Part shown: in pieces, positions 1-5,170 of the stretch
How positions within the stretch are numbered: position 1 is the stretch's first letter
Layout of the letters: each line of letters opens with the position of its first letter
Assembly (NCBI GenBank): GCA_002746395.1
Contig: NVXA01000006.1
Span: forward strand, 82,564 to 89,074
Source of the DNA: Paracoccaceae bacterium
GTDB lineage: Bacteria > Pseudomonadota > Alphaproteobacteria > Rhodobacterales > Rhodobacteraceae
Direction of reading: 5' to 3'
DNA: 6,511 nucleotides
Notes under the pieces: model-generated
The model's database searches: none
The model's input: only the letters and a program-made list of their open reading frames with translations
What the model was told of the DNA's origin: nothing
Translations under genes and position numbers: made by a program

Positions 1-231
1 ACCGATTGGGCGCTTACAGGCCACGGGATCGTTAACAAACCTTGGTTCGAAATCGCGCATCACCTGCAAAGCGGTGATCTGGTGGAAGTGCTGCCCGAAA
101 CACCGCCAGGCACCACTAATCTTGCAATAATTTACCCGCATAAACGGCTTCAAGACCCGAAAGTCCGACTGTTTATCGACTTTATGACCGAAAATATCCG
201 TAAACTAATAACTGAAGTAATGGAGGCATAA
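1..231 (+). CDS. LysR-type transcriptional regulator, C-terminal end (partial)
   Basis: Frame 1 is open from the first base to a TAA at 229-231 and encodes the last 76 residues of a protein whose start lies outside the window. The visible stretch has the usual ending of a LysR substrate-binding domain: a G-H-G-I segment, a basic/hydrophobic helix, then a 'SGDLVEVLPE' strand, a 'YPHKR' strand and a 'DPKVRLFIDFM' helix. In this family the C-terminal domain binds a small effector, while an N-terminal helix-turn-helix (not visible here) binds DNA, usually near the neighbouring gene. Its stop codon shares one base with the ATG of the downstream amidohydrolase, so the two are co-transcribed and probably translationally coupled. 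That makes it a likely regulator of the same pathway, although LysR genes are more often divergent from their target. The effector cannot be read from the sequence. Confidence 0.85.
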   Translation, partial: TDWALTGHGIVNKPWFEIAHHLQSGDLVEVLPETPPGTTNLAIIYPHKRLQDPKVRLFIDFMTENIRKLITEVMEA

Positions 232-1574
232 TGCCCACTCTGCTGTTAAAAAACGCCGATGTATTAGTGACAATGGACGGCACGCGCCGCGAAATTTTCG
301 GCGGTGGGTTGTTCGCCCGTGACGGCGTGATCGAGGCCGTCGGCACTAACCTGCCCGAAACCGCCGACGTTGTTATTGATGCCAAAGGTTGCGTTGTGAC
401 GCCGGGGTTGGTGAATACACACCACCACCTCTACCAGACGATGACCCGCGTGGTTCCCGGCGGGCAAGACGCGCTTTTGTTTGGCTGGTTGCAAAGACTT
501 TACCCGATATGGTCCCGCATGGGGCCAGAGGAAATGTTCGTATCCGCGCAAGTGGGGCTGGCCGAACTGGCGCTTTCCGGCTGCACGATGTCTTCGGATC
601 ACCTTTACCTTTATCCCAACGGCGTGCGGCTGGAAGACACCATTGATGCGGCAAGCAGTATTGGCCTTCGCTTCCATCCCACGCGCGGCTCCATGTCCAT
701 TGGTGAAAGCGATGGGGGCTTGCCACCGGACTCACTGGTCGAGGTTGAGGTTGCAATTTTGGAAGATTCCATCCGCGTGGTCGATGCTTTTCACAACCCA
801 AATGCTGGCGCAATGGTCCGCGTGGGTTTGGCTCCCTGCTCGCCATTCTCGGTATCGCGCGAACTGATGCGTGACACGGCCCTTTTGGCGCGGGACAAAG
901 GCGTAATGCTGCATACCCATCTGGCCGAAAACGACGAAGATATTGCCTACAGCCTTGAAAAATTCGGCGTGCGCCCCGGCCAATACGCCGAAGATCTGGG
1001 CTGGACAGGCCATGACGTATGGCACGCCCATTGCGTAAAACTGGACAGTTCGGAAATTGACTTGTTCGCGCGCACTGGCACTGGTGTGGCGCACTGCCCC
1101 TGTTCCAATTGCCGCCTTGGTTCTGGCATTGCACCGGTTCGGGCGATGCGGGATGCAGGGGTGAATGTGGCGCTTGGTGTTGACGGTTCCGCCAGTAACG
1201 ACGCCGGACATTTACTGAATGAGGCGCGTCAATTGCTGCTGCTACAACGGGTCAAAAACGGCGCTGATGCCATGTCTGCGCGCGAAACACTTGAGATCGC
1301 CACGCTCGGCGGTGCGGCAGTGCTTGGCCGTGATGATCTGGGATCACTGGAGGTCGGAAAACGTGCCGATTTCGCGGTATGGGATGTGTCAGGACTAGAG
1401 GCCGCAGGTTCATGGGACCCTGTCGCGGCGCTAATTCTATGCGGCCCGTTCACCGTGCGGGATTTGTTCGTCGAGGGCCGCGCCATCGTGCGCGAAGGCC
1501 ACCTTGCCAATCTGGAGCTTGGCACGATTGTCGAGCAACAAAACCGGCTAGCGCAACGGTTGATGGAAAAATAG
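231..1574 (+). CDS. 8-oxoguanine deaminase-like amidohydrolase (ATZ/TRZ family)
   Basis: This 447-residue protein has the length and layout of the metal-dependent ATZ/TRZ amidohydrolases, TIM-barrel enzymes that remove amino or chloro groups from purine or triazine rings. Visible metal and catalytic residues are the H-x-H in 'NTHHHLYQT' (H64, H66), H230 and E233 in 'HTHLAE', H267 in 'WHAHC', and D318 in 'GVDGSASND'. A C-terminal 'GSLEVGKRADFAVWD' segment (371-385) closes the composite beta-sandwich. The signatures 'HHLYQTMTR' and 'SSDHLYLYP' (121-128) resemble the subgroup first annotated as hydroxydechloroatrazine ethylaminohydrolase and later shown to deaminate 8-oxoguanine to urate. The exact substrate is therefore inferred; other purine-ring deamination is possible. 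No signal peptide is seen, so it is cytoplasmic. The start at 231 is supported by GGAGG at 222-226, only four bases upstream, and by the overlap with the LysR stop codon. It converges with the minus-strand gene beyond it, leaving a 9-base gap. Confidence 0.85.
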   Translation: MPTLLLKNADVLVTMDGTRREIFGGGLFARDGVIEAVGTNLPETADVVIDAKGCVVTPGLVNTHHHLYQTMTRVVPGGQDALLFGWLQRLYPIWSRMGPEEMFVSAQVGLAELALSGCTMSSDHLYLYPNGVRLEDTIDAASSIGLRFHPTRGSMSIGESDGGLPPDSLVEVEVAILEDSIRVVDAFHNPNAGAMVRVGLAPCSPFSVSRELMRDTALLARDKGVMLHTHLAENDEDIAYSLEKFGVRPGQYAEDLGWTGHDVWHAHCVKLDSSEIDLFARTGTGVAHCPCSNCRLGSGIAPVRAMRDAGVNVALGVDGSASNDAGHLLNEARQLLLLQRVKNGADAMSARETLEIATLGGAAVLGRDDLGSLEVGKRADFAVWDVSGLEAAGSWDPVAALILCGPFTVRDLFVEGRAIVREGHLANLELGTIVEQQNRLAQRLMEK

Positions 1575-1583
1575 GTGTAACCT

Positions 1584-1958
1584 TTAAGGCAACGTCAGTT
1601 CATATCCGTTATTATTTTGCACGCGCAAAATATAGGGTGTGCCGTTGCCTACCCCGTCAACCGAGACACAGCGTATATCCCGAAAACCGTTGGTAAAACT
1701 ATTCAGCGGCGTAAACTCGCCACCACAATCGAATGCCCCAAACGGGGTTAGATCACCGTTTCGGTCACGCGAAATCACATAGATCGTTTGATCTGCCCGC
1801 CCCTGCGGAACGATTGCATGGATAAGGAATTCGGCACCTGCTTGATATTCCTCGTCCAGATCAGGCCAGTCGATGAACAGCCGATCATCGGACCCTTGAA
1901 ATTGTGCGAACACGGGTGTTGCGCCCAAAAGGGCAAGAGCAAAAATCATACGGATCAT
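1584..1958 (-). CDS. Small secreted protein of unknown function
   Basis: I do not recognise a family for this 124-residue protein. Residues 1-18 form a clear Sec signal peptide: a basic start (MIR), a hydrophobic core (IFALALLGA) and an A-x-A-like end, 'VFA', before Q19, where signal peptidase I would cut. The mature part of about 105 residues is acidic and rich in aromatic residues and Asn/Gly, with predicted strand-like stretches (for example 'EFLIHAIV' and 'QTIYVISRD'). It has exactly two cysteines, C78 and C97, which could form one disulfide in the periplasm. There is no lipobox and no further membrane segment. The start at 1958 is supported by AGGAGG (cctcct at 1966-1971 on the plus strand), seven bases upstream; M4 is a less likely start. 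It lies 63 bases after the DsbA-like gene on the same strand and probably shares its transcript. Confidence 0.75.
   Translation of the reverse strand: MIRMIFALALLGATPVFAQFQGSDDRLFIDWPDLDEEYQAGAEFLIHAIVPQGRADQTIYVISRDRNGDLTPFGAFDCGGEFTPLNSFTNGFRDIRCVSVDGVGNGTPYILRVQNNNGYELTLP
1613..1632. repeat. Perfect 8-bp inverted repeat near a convergent gene junction
   Basis: TATTTTGC and GCAAAATA are separated by the 4-base loop ACGC. The repeat lies about 40 bases after the amidohydrolase stop codon and inside the last codons of the minus-strand secreted-protein gene. No other hairpin is visible in the 9-base gap between these convergent genes, so it could end plus-strand transcription. It has no T-run after it, so it is not a standard intrinsic terminator and may be incidental to the coding sequence. 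Confidence 0.4.
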
Positions 1959-1972
1959 TCGAGGGCCTCCTG

Positions 1973-2033
1973 AGTTGGTTTTTTACACTCTATCCGTTTT
2001 ATTTCAAAAGGATAGACGCAATTAACACCAACT
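1973..2033 (-). repeat. Nested inverted repeats between two minus-strand genes
   Basis: An outer pair, AGTTGGT (1973-1979) and ACCAACT (2027-2033), encloses an inner pair, CTATCC (1990-1995) and GGATAG (2010-2015). The inner stem can extend with TTTT/AAAA after a one-base bulge, closing on a five-base loop. One outer arm covers the last codons of the DsbA-like gene. The other ends one base before the AGGAGG of the secreted-protein gene (1966-1971). It is not a standard terminator, because no T-run follows on the minus strand. It could act as an RNA stem that stabilises the message or limits ribosome access to the second gene. Confidence 0.45.
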
Positions 2034-2693
2034 GGCCGCATCGCCGTTCTGTTCCCTGAAAAGTTCTTCGACGTTCGCCGCAATCAACTTATAGCCGACG
2101 TTCCCAAACAGCGCTTGCCGCCCCTCGTTCATCACAAAGGTTGGGCTGCCTTTGACGCCTAGCGTCTCCGCCAACTTAAGGTCTGCATCCAGCGCCGCTG
2201 CCGCCTCGGATGAATGGATTTTGGCTTTGATCGCGTCAACATTCAGCCCCAGTTCTTCGGCAATTTCGCCTTGTACACGCCAGTCCGAAATATCGCGTGC
2301 CTCGGCAAAAAACGCTGTGCGAAACTGGCGTATTGCCTTGGTAGATGCCAGATCGTTGAACGCCCCGTCCTCGTTCAACAACTGAATTGCCTTCAAGAAT
2401 AAATGGGCCGAGCTGGACGTGCGAGGTTGAGTTTCCGTCCAGACATTCTCGTGAACTGAAATATGTGGGAACTTTTTGGTGAGCTTCTGAAAGTTTTGAT
2501 TCATAGCACCGTACCCACCCTTGTCTTTCCATGCAGTGGCCGTTTTAGTGCGGGCATCCGGGAAAACACTGCAAAACCTTTCCTCAATCGTGATGCGATC
2601 GCCATATTCGGCAGCCAACTGGTCAAGGCGGACTTGCGATACATATGCCCAGATACACAGGACATCGGTAAAGTAGGTTACGGTCGGGCGCAT
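2022..2693 (-). CDS. DsbA/HCCA-isomerase-like thioredoxin-fold protein with CxxA site
   Basis: This 223-residue protein fits the DSBA-like thioredoxin family, which includes FrnE-type dithiol oxidoreductases, 2-hydroxychromene-2-carboxylate isomerases and kappa-class glutathione transferases. The protein begins directly at the first strand, 'VTYFTDVLCIWAY', with no signal peptide, so it should be cytoplasmic. The usual CPWC is replaced by C13-I-W-A16, so the nucleophilic cysteine is kept and the resolving one is lost. A helical insert follows (about 55-170). The cis-proline loop 'GSPTFVM' (182-188) is intact. Other cysteines are C41 and the C-terminal residue C223. The missing partner cysteine argues against simple disulfide exchange and fits a monothiol, glutathione-linked or isomerase role; the substrate is unknown. 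The start at 2693 has AGGAGG (cctcct at 2701-2706) seven bases upstream. Bases 2707-2848 upstream are AT-rich, but I see no convincing promoter there. Confidence 0.8.
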   Translation of the reverse strand: MRPTVTYFTDVLCIWAYVSQVRLDQLAAEYGDRITIEERFCSVFPDARTKTATAWKDKGGYGAMNQNFQKLTKKFPHISVHENVWTETQPRTSSSAHLFLKAIQLLNEDGAFNDLASTKAIRQFRTAFFAEARDISDWRVQGEIAEELGLNVDAIKAKIHSSEAAAALDADLKLAETLGVKGSPTFVMNEGRQALFGNVGYKLIAANVEELFREQNGDAASWC

Positions 2694-2848
2694 GATGCAG
2701 CCTCCTGTTAAATTAAGTTGCTGGCCTTTTATTCTGAGTAAATTAGTCGATCTTTGTTCTAAATCAAGTGGTCGTGAATTTCCAATAGCCCCCTCACGAG
2801 AGGTGACCTGCGCCCCAAGTCTCCTCCACTTATATCACCCCTTAAACG

Positions 2849-2873
2849 AAAAACGGCGCCCCGTGGGACGCCG
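2849..2873 (-). terminator. Rho-independent terminator of acpP
   Basis: Read on the minus strand, CGGCG-T-CCC, loop ACG and GGG-CGCCG form an eight-pair GC stem with a single bulged base, followed at once by TTTTT (aaaaa at 2849-2853 on the plus strand). It lies 25 bases after the acpP stop codon and separates acpP from the DsbA-like gene, so the latter needs its own promoter unless readthrough occurs. Confidence 0.85.
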
Positions 2874-2897
2874 CTTAAATCAATATAACTGAAAAAC

Positions 2898-3131
2898 TTA
2901 GGAGTTTTCAGTGATGAACTTTACTGCGTCGCCAAAGGACTGGATAGTCTCTGCTGCGTCGTCAGGAATTTCGATGCCGAACTCTTCTTCAAAAGCCATA
3001 ACCAGCTCAACTGTGTCAAGGCTGTCTGCGCCCAAATCGTCAATGAACGAAGCTGTTTCGGTTACTTTTGCTTCGTCTACGCTCAGGTGCTCGACAACAA
3101 TTTTCTTAACGCGTGTTGCGATATCGCTCAT
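2898..3131 (-). CDS. acpP: Acyl carrier protein
   Basis: This is the 77-residue acidic carrier of fatty-acid synthesis, which holds growing acyl chains as thioesters on a 4'-phosphopantetheine arm. The arm attaches to S37 in the hallmark '[18 protein letters not shown]' helix; the following '[10 protein letters not shown]' segment is also typical. Length and acidic composition match the family. The start was placed at 3131 (MSDIATRV...) rather than at the ATG further upstream at 3170. The shorter form matches known AcpP N-termini and has GAGGAT (atcctc at 3138-3143) six bases before it. Within the window its partners fabD and fabG lie further upstream on the same strand but are separated from it by an opposite-strand gene and a terminator, so acpP is a single-gene transcript. 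No fabF follows within the window, unlike the common acpP-fabF order. Confidence 0.97.
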   Translation of the reverse strand: MSDIATRVKKIVVEHLSVDEAKVTETASFIDDLGADSLDTVELVMAFEEEFGIEIPDDAAETIQSFGDAVKFITENS

Positions 3132-3200
3132 GTTTTTATCCTCGGTTCCATATCGGCCATTGTTGGCCATAACTTAATTTATTCTGCAGCCCTATCAAGG

Positions 3201-3235
3201 CGGCGCTTCGGGTTGCCGTAACGGCAAGAGCGCCG
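3201..3235 (-). promoter_or_regulatory. Two-tier hairpin in the predicted acpP leader
   Basis: An outer stem, CGGCGCT (3201-3207) with AGCGCCG (3229-3235), encloses a perfect inner stem, TTGCCG (3213-3218) with CGGCAA (3222-3227), on a three-base TAA loop. The internal loop is asymmetric (five bases against one). It sits in the predicted 5' leader of acpP, about 70 bases before the start codon, and no T-run follows, so it is not a terminator. It may stabilise the abundant acpP message or serve a regulatory role; this is inference. Confidence 0.55.
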
Positions 3236-3245
3236 CAGGCAAAGC

Positions 3246-3264
3246 CTTCGGTGATCACTCGAAG
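3246..3264. promoter_or_regulatory. Candidate operator palindrome at the acpP transcription start
   Basis: CTTCGGTGATCACTCGAAG is a near-perfect palindrome: arms CTTCG/CGAAG around a GTGATCAC core, with one extra base on one side. It begins next to the predicted acpP -10 element and overlaps the expected first transcribed bases, where a repressor dimer would block initiation. No regulator can be named from the sequence. Confidence 0.45.
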
Positions 3265-3267
3265 CGC

Positions 3268-3295
3268 GCTATAGCACAATCAAAGACTTTGGCAA
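3268..3295 (-). promoter_or_regulatory. Predicted sigma70-type promoter of acpP
   Basis: On the minus strand TTGCCA (plus-strand 3290-3295, five of six consensus bases) is followed after 16 bases by TATAGC (3268-3273, four of six). Transcription would start near 3261, giving a leader of about 130 bases before the acpP start codon. This is the best-scoring pair I can see by eye upstream of acpP. Confidence 0.55.
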
Positions 3296-3373
3296 ATGAT
3301 TTCCTAATATGTTTTTCAACAGTTTCGAGTTGTGTGTTGGGTAGAGAGGGCAATTTGAACACGTCTTTCTACA

Positions 3374-3403
3374 TTGACAACAATAAAAAATGCCCCTTAA
3401 CAT
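3374..3403 (+). promoter_or_regulatory. Predicted promoter of the cobalamin riboswitch transcript
   Basis: A perfect TTGACA (3374-3379) is followed, after an 18-base spacer, by TAACAT (3398-3403, four of six consensus bases). The start of transcription would be near 3410, just before the first base of the riboswitch P1 helix at 3417, which supports the assignment. Confidence 0.6.
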
Positions 3404-3416
3404 ACCGAACAGTTTC

Positions 3417-3603
3417 TTTTGGTCCTGACTTGGAAATATGATTCTTCGTCAGGTTAAACGGGAAGTCGGTGCGAGTATTCAAAGCCGACACTGCCCCCGC
3501 AACGGTAAATGTGTTGCGACGGACCATATGTCACTGCGCCCAAGCGCGGGAAGGCGGTTCGTCAGGCCAAGTGGCCACGCATAAGTCCGGAGACCGGCCA
3601 AAA
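3417..3603 (+). ncRNA. Cobalamin (B12) riboswitch
   Basis: This leader RNA has the conserved core of the cobalamin riboswitch class. The 3' B12 box AAGTCCGGAGACCGGCCA is at 3583-3600. The 5' core begins 'AGGTTAAACGGGAAGTCGG' at 3451-3469; its stem GTCGG (3465-3469) pairs with CCGAC (3485-3489), and the 'CTGCCCCCGCAACGGTAA' block follows at 3491-3508. A 'GGGAAGGCGG' element lies at 3548-3557. The ends are set by a P1 helix, TTTTGGTC (3417-3424) with GGCCAAAA (3596-3603), eight pairs with one G-U. Riboswitches of this class bind adenosyl- or methylcobalamin and shut off downstream genes, typically for B12 synthesis or cobalt/B12 uptake. The adjacent plus-strand gene is a CbiM-like transporter component, which fits. 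Which cobalamin form is bound cannot be told from the sequence alone. Confidence 0.95.
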
Positions 3604-3609
3604 GCAACC

Positions 3610-3639
3610 GTGAGTATGCCGGAAAAACTACCGGTTCAC
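3610..3639 (+). promoter_or_regulatory. Stem-loop in the riboswitch expression platform
   Basis: GTGA (3610-3613) pairs with TCAC (3636-3639), and CCGG (3619-3622) pairs with CCGG (3631-3634), across an aaaaacta loop and an internal bulge. It lies between the aptamer and the ribosome site AGAGGA (3681-3686). No T-run follows, so control is more likely at translation than by termination. I could not find a clear sequence that masks the ribosome site. Confidence 0.35.
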
Positions 3640-3692
3640 ATATCAACTTTCGTAAGCACGGGGTTAGTGCAGCGAATAAGAGAGGATAAAAC

Positions 3693-4364
3693 ATGCATAT
3701 CGAACCAGGTGTCGTGAATGGCGCAAAAATACTGCTTGGCACAGTTACTGCTGCAGGATCTTTTACTTTAGCGGCAAAAATGGCATTCAGCGATGCCCGC
3801 TTGTCCGGCCTATCGGCACTGGCGCTTCGCAGTCTGATTGCAACTGGCATGGTTTTATTTTTCTTCCAGATTCTACCACATCATCCGGTTGGCGTTTCTG
3901 AAGTGCATCTAATCATGGGGTCTACAATATTTCTGTTATTTGGCGCCCCGGCTGCAATGATCGCCCTGGCTGCCGGACTGGCACTGCAAGGGCTGTTCTT
4001 TGCACCACTGGATTTGCCTCAATACGGCATGAATGTCACAAGCCTGCTGGTTCCGCTTTATATCATGAGCCGGCTGGCCAAACGCATTATTCCCGCCGGA
4101 ACCCCCTATAAGGATATAAGTTATAAACAGGCTCTGGTCCTGTCCACTACTTTTCAGGGCGGCATTGTTTCATGGGTGGCATTCTGGGCTTTTTACGGTC
4201 AGGGTTTTGGTGCCGAGAACCTGATGCTGGTTTCCAGCTTCGGGCTGGCCTATATGAGCGTGATTATCATAGAACCACTAGCCGATCTGGCTGTGCTTGC
4301 ACTAGCTAAAAACATGGGTCGTTTCAGGGGCATGTTCGACAAGCGCGTATACAACCCAGCCTAG
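3693..4364 (+). CDS. CbiM/NikM-like cobalt-uptake membrane protein, solitary
   Basis: This 223-residue protein has about six hydrophobic segments (roughly 12-30, 41-61, 73-103, 114-128, 146-169, 177-205) and resembles the CbiM/NikM substrate-capture subunits of ECF-type cobalt and nickel importers. Two features support this. The chain starts Met1-His2-Ile, and in NikM the N-terminal amine and His2 bind the metal. H72 in 'VSEVHLIMG' sits where NikM/CbiM have a metal-binding histidine; H63 and H64 are nearby. The 'QYGMNVTSLLVP' stretch resembles the conserved CbiM Asn-containing helix. Cobalt is preferred over nickel because of the cobalamin riboswitch upstream. No CbiN, CbiQ or CbiO gene is adjacent, and a terminator follows directly, so it either works alone or uses energising subunits encoded elsewhere. 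The start is set by AGAGGA at 3681-3686, six bases upstream, and by the functional need for His2. An exact family name cannot be fixed without a profile search. Confidence 0.78.
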   Translation: MHIEPGVVNGAKILLGTVTAAGSFTLAAKMAFSDARLSGLSALALRSLIATGMVLFFFQILPHHPVGVSEVHLIMGSTIFLLFGAPAAMIALAAGLALQGLFFAPLDLPQYGMNVTSLLVPLYIMSRLAKRIIPAGTPYKDISYKQALVLSTTFQGGIVSWVAFWAFYGQGFGAENLMLVSSFGLAYMSVIIIEPLADLAVLALAKNMGRFRGMFDKRVYNPA

Positions 4365-4377
4365 AGGCAATAACCAC

Positions 4378-4410
4378 AAAAGCCGCTCATGCAAAAATGA
4401 GCGGCTTTTT
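4378..4410. terminator. Strong bidirectional terminator between convergent genes
   Basis: AAAAGCCGCTCAT (4378-4390) and ATGAGCGGCTTTT (4397-4409) form a perfect 13-bp stem with a six-base loop, followed by TTTTTC on the plus strand. Read the other way, the stem also ends in TTTT. It lies 13 bases after the CbiM-like stop codon and about 20 bases after the fabG stop codon, so it ends both transcripts and separates fabDG from acpP. Confidence 0.93.
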
Positions 4411-4430
4411 CTTTGGGGCATCCAGAATGC

Positions 4431-5168
4431 CTAGAACATCGCCATACCACCATTGACATGCAACGTTTGGCCCGTGACGTAACCACCCTCCTTCGAAGCG
4501 AGATAAACCGCCGCTGCTGCGATTTCTTCCGAAGTCCCCATGCGCCCCATTGGAACACCGGTTAGCAGGCTAGTCTTTTGCTCATCGGTTAGCTTGTCAG
4601 TCATGGCGGTTGTGATGAACCCGGGCGCAATGGCGTTAACCGTGATGCCACGGCTGGCAACCTCGTGCGCGACAGATTTACCCATGCCGATCACCCCCGC
4701 CTTGGAGGCCGCGTAATTCGCCTGCCCCGGATTGCCCGTAACCCCGACGATGGAACTAATGTTGATAATCCGTCCCCAACGCGCTTTCATCATGCCGCGC
4801 ATCACAGCCCGCATCAGGATCATGGTTGAGGTAAGATTGATATCCAGCACCGTATCCCATTCGTCATCTTTCATACGCATGAACAAGTTGTCTTTGGTGA
4901 CACCGGCGTTGTTCACCAAGATATCCAAACCGCCCATCTCGGCGCTGGCGGCCTTTGGCAGGTCTGCCACAGCCCCGCGATCAGAAAGGTTACATGCCAC
5001 GACATGGGCGCGCTCGCCCAGTTCCGCCGCCAATTGGTTTAGTGGATCAATCCGCGTGCCCGAAAGTGTCACGGTCGCGCCTTGGGCGTAAAGGCTGCGC
5101 GCGATTGCCCCGCCGATACCACCCGATGCGCCGGTTACCAACGCGGTTTTTCCTGTTAAATCGAACAT
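4431..5168 (-). CDS. fabG: 3-oxoacyl-[acyl-carrier-protein] reductase
   Basis: This 245-residue short-chain dehydrogenase carries out the first reduction of the fatty-acid elongation cycle: 3-oxoacyl-ACP to 3-hydroxyacyl-ACP with NADPH. The Rossmann signature 'TGASGGIG' is at 12-19 and 'NNAG' at 86-89. The catalytic tetrad is N111, S139, Y152 and K156, with the 'YAASK' motif intact. 'PGFITTAMTDKL' and the C-terminal 'GGYVTGQTLHVNGGMAMF' are typical of FabG rather than other SDRs. Length matches the family. The gene starts two bases after the fabD stop codon. Its ribosome site AGGAG (ctcct at 5176-5180) lies within the last codons of fabD, so the two are co-transcribed and probably translationally coupled. 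SDR functions can be ambiguous, but the fabD neighbour makes the assignment secure. Confidence 0.96.
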   Translation of the reverse strand: MFDLTGKTALVTGASGGIGGAIARSLYAQGATVTLSGTRIDPLNQLAAELGERAHVVACNLSDRGAVADLPKAASAEMGGLDILVNNAGVTKDNLFMRMKDDEWDTVLDINLTSTMILMRAVMRGMMKARWGRIINISSIVGVTGNPGQANYAASKAGVIGMGKSVAHEVASRGITVNAIAPGFITTAMTDKLTDEQKTSLLTGVPMGRMGTSEEIAAAAVYLASKEGGYVTGQTLHVNGGMAMF

Positions 5169-5170
5169 TC

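Noticed and set aside
373..1134. Long minus-strand open frame of 253 codons antisense to the amidohydrolase
   Set aside because: It lies fully inside a gene with intact catalytic motifs, and its translation is rich in Arg, Pro and Ser with no recognisable domain. It is a shadow frame.
2692..2892. Plus-strand open frame of 66 codons between the DsbA-like gene and acpP
   Set aside because: It overlaps the acpP terminator and the upstream region of the DsbA-like gene, lacks a ribosome site and has no recognisable features.
3132..3170. Upstream ATG giving AcpP a 13-residue N-terminal extension
   Set aside because: The extension ([13 protein letters not shown]) is unlike AcpP N-termini, and the ATG at 3131 has a well-spaced ribosome site.
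3469..3717. Plus-strand open frame across the riboswitch
   Set aside because: It covers the conserved aptamer and overlaps the start of the CbiM-like gene in another frame. The RNA explains the sequence better.
3479..3850. Minus-strand open frame opposite the riboswitch and the CbiM-like start
   Set aside because: It lies antisense to a well-supported RNA and gene and shows no known motif.
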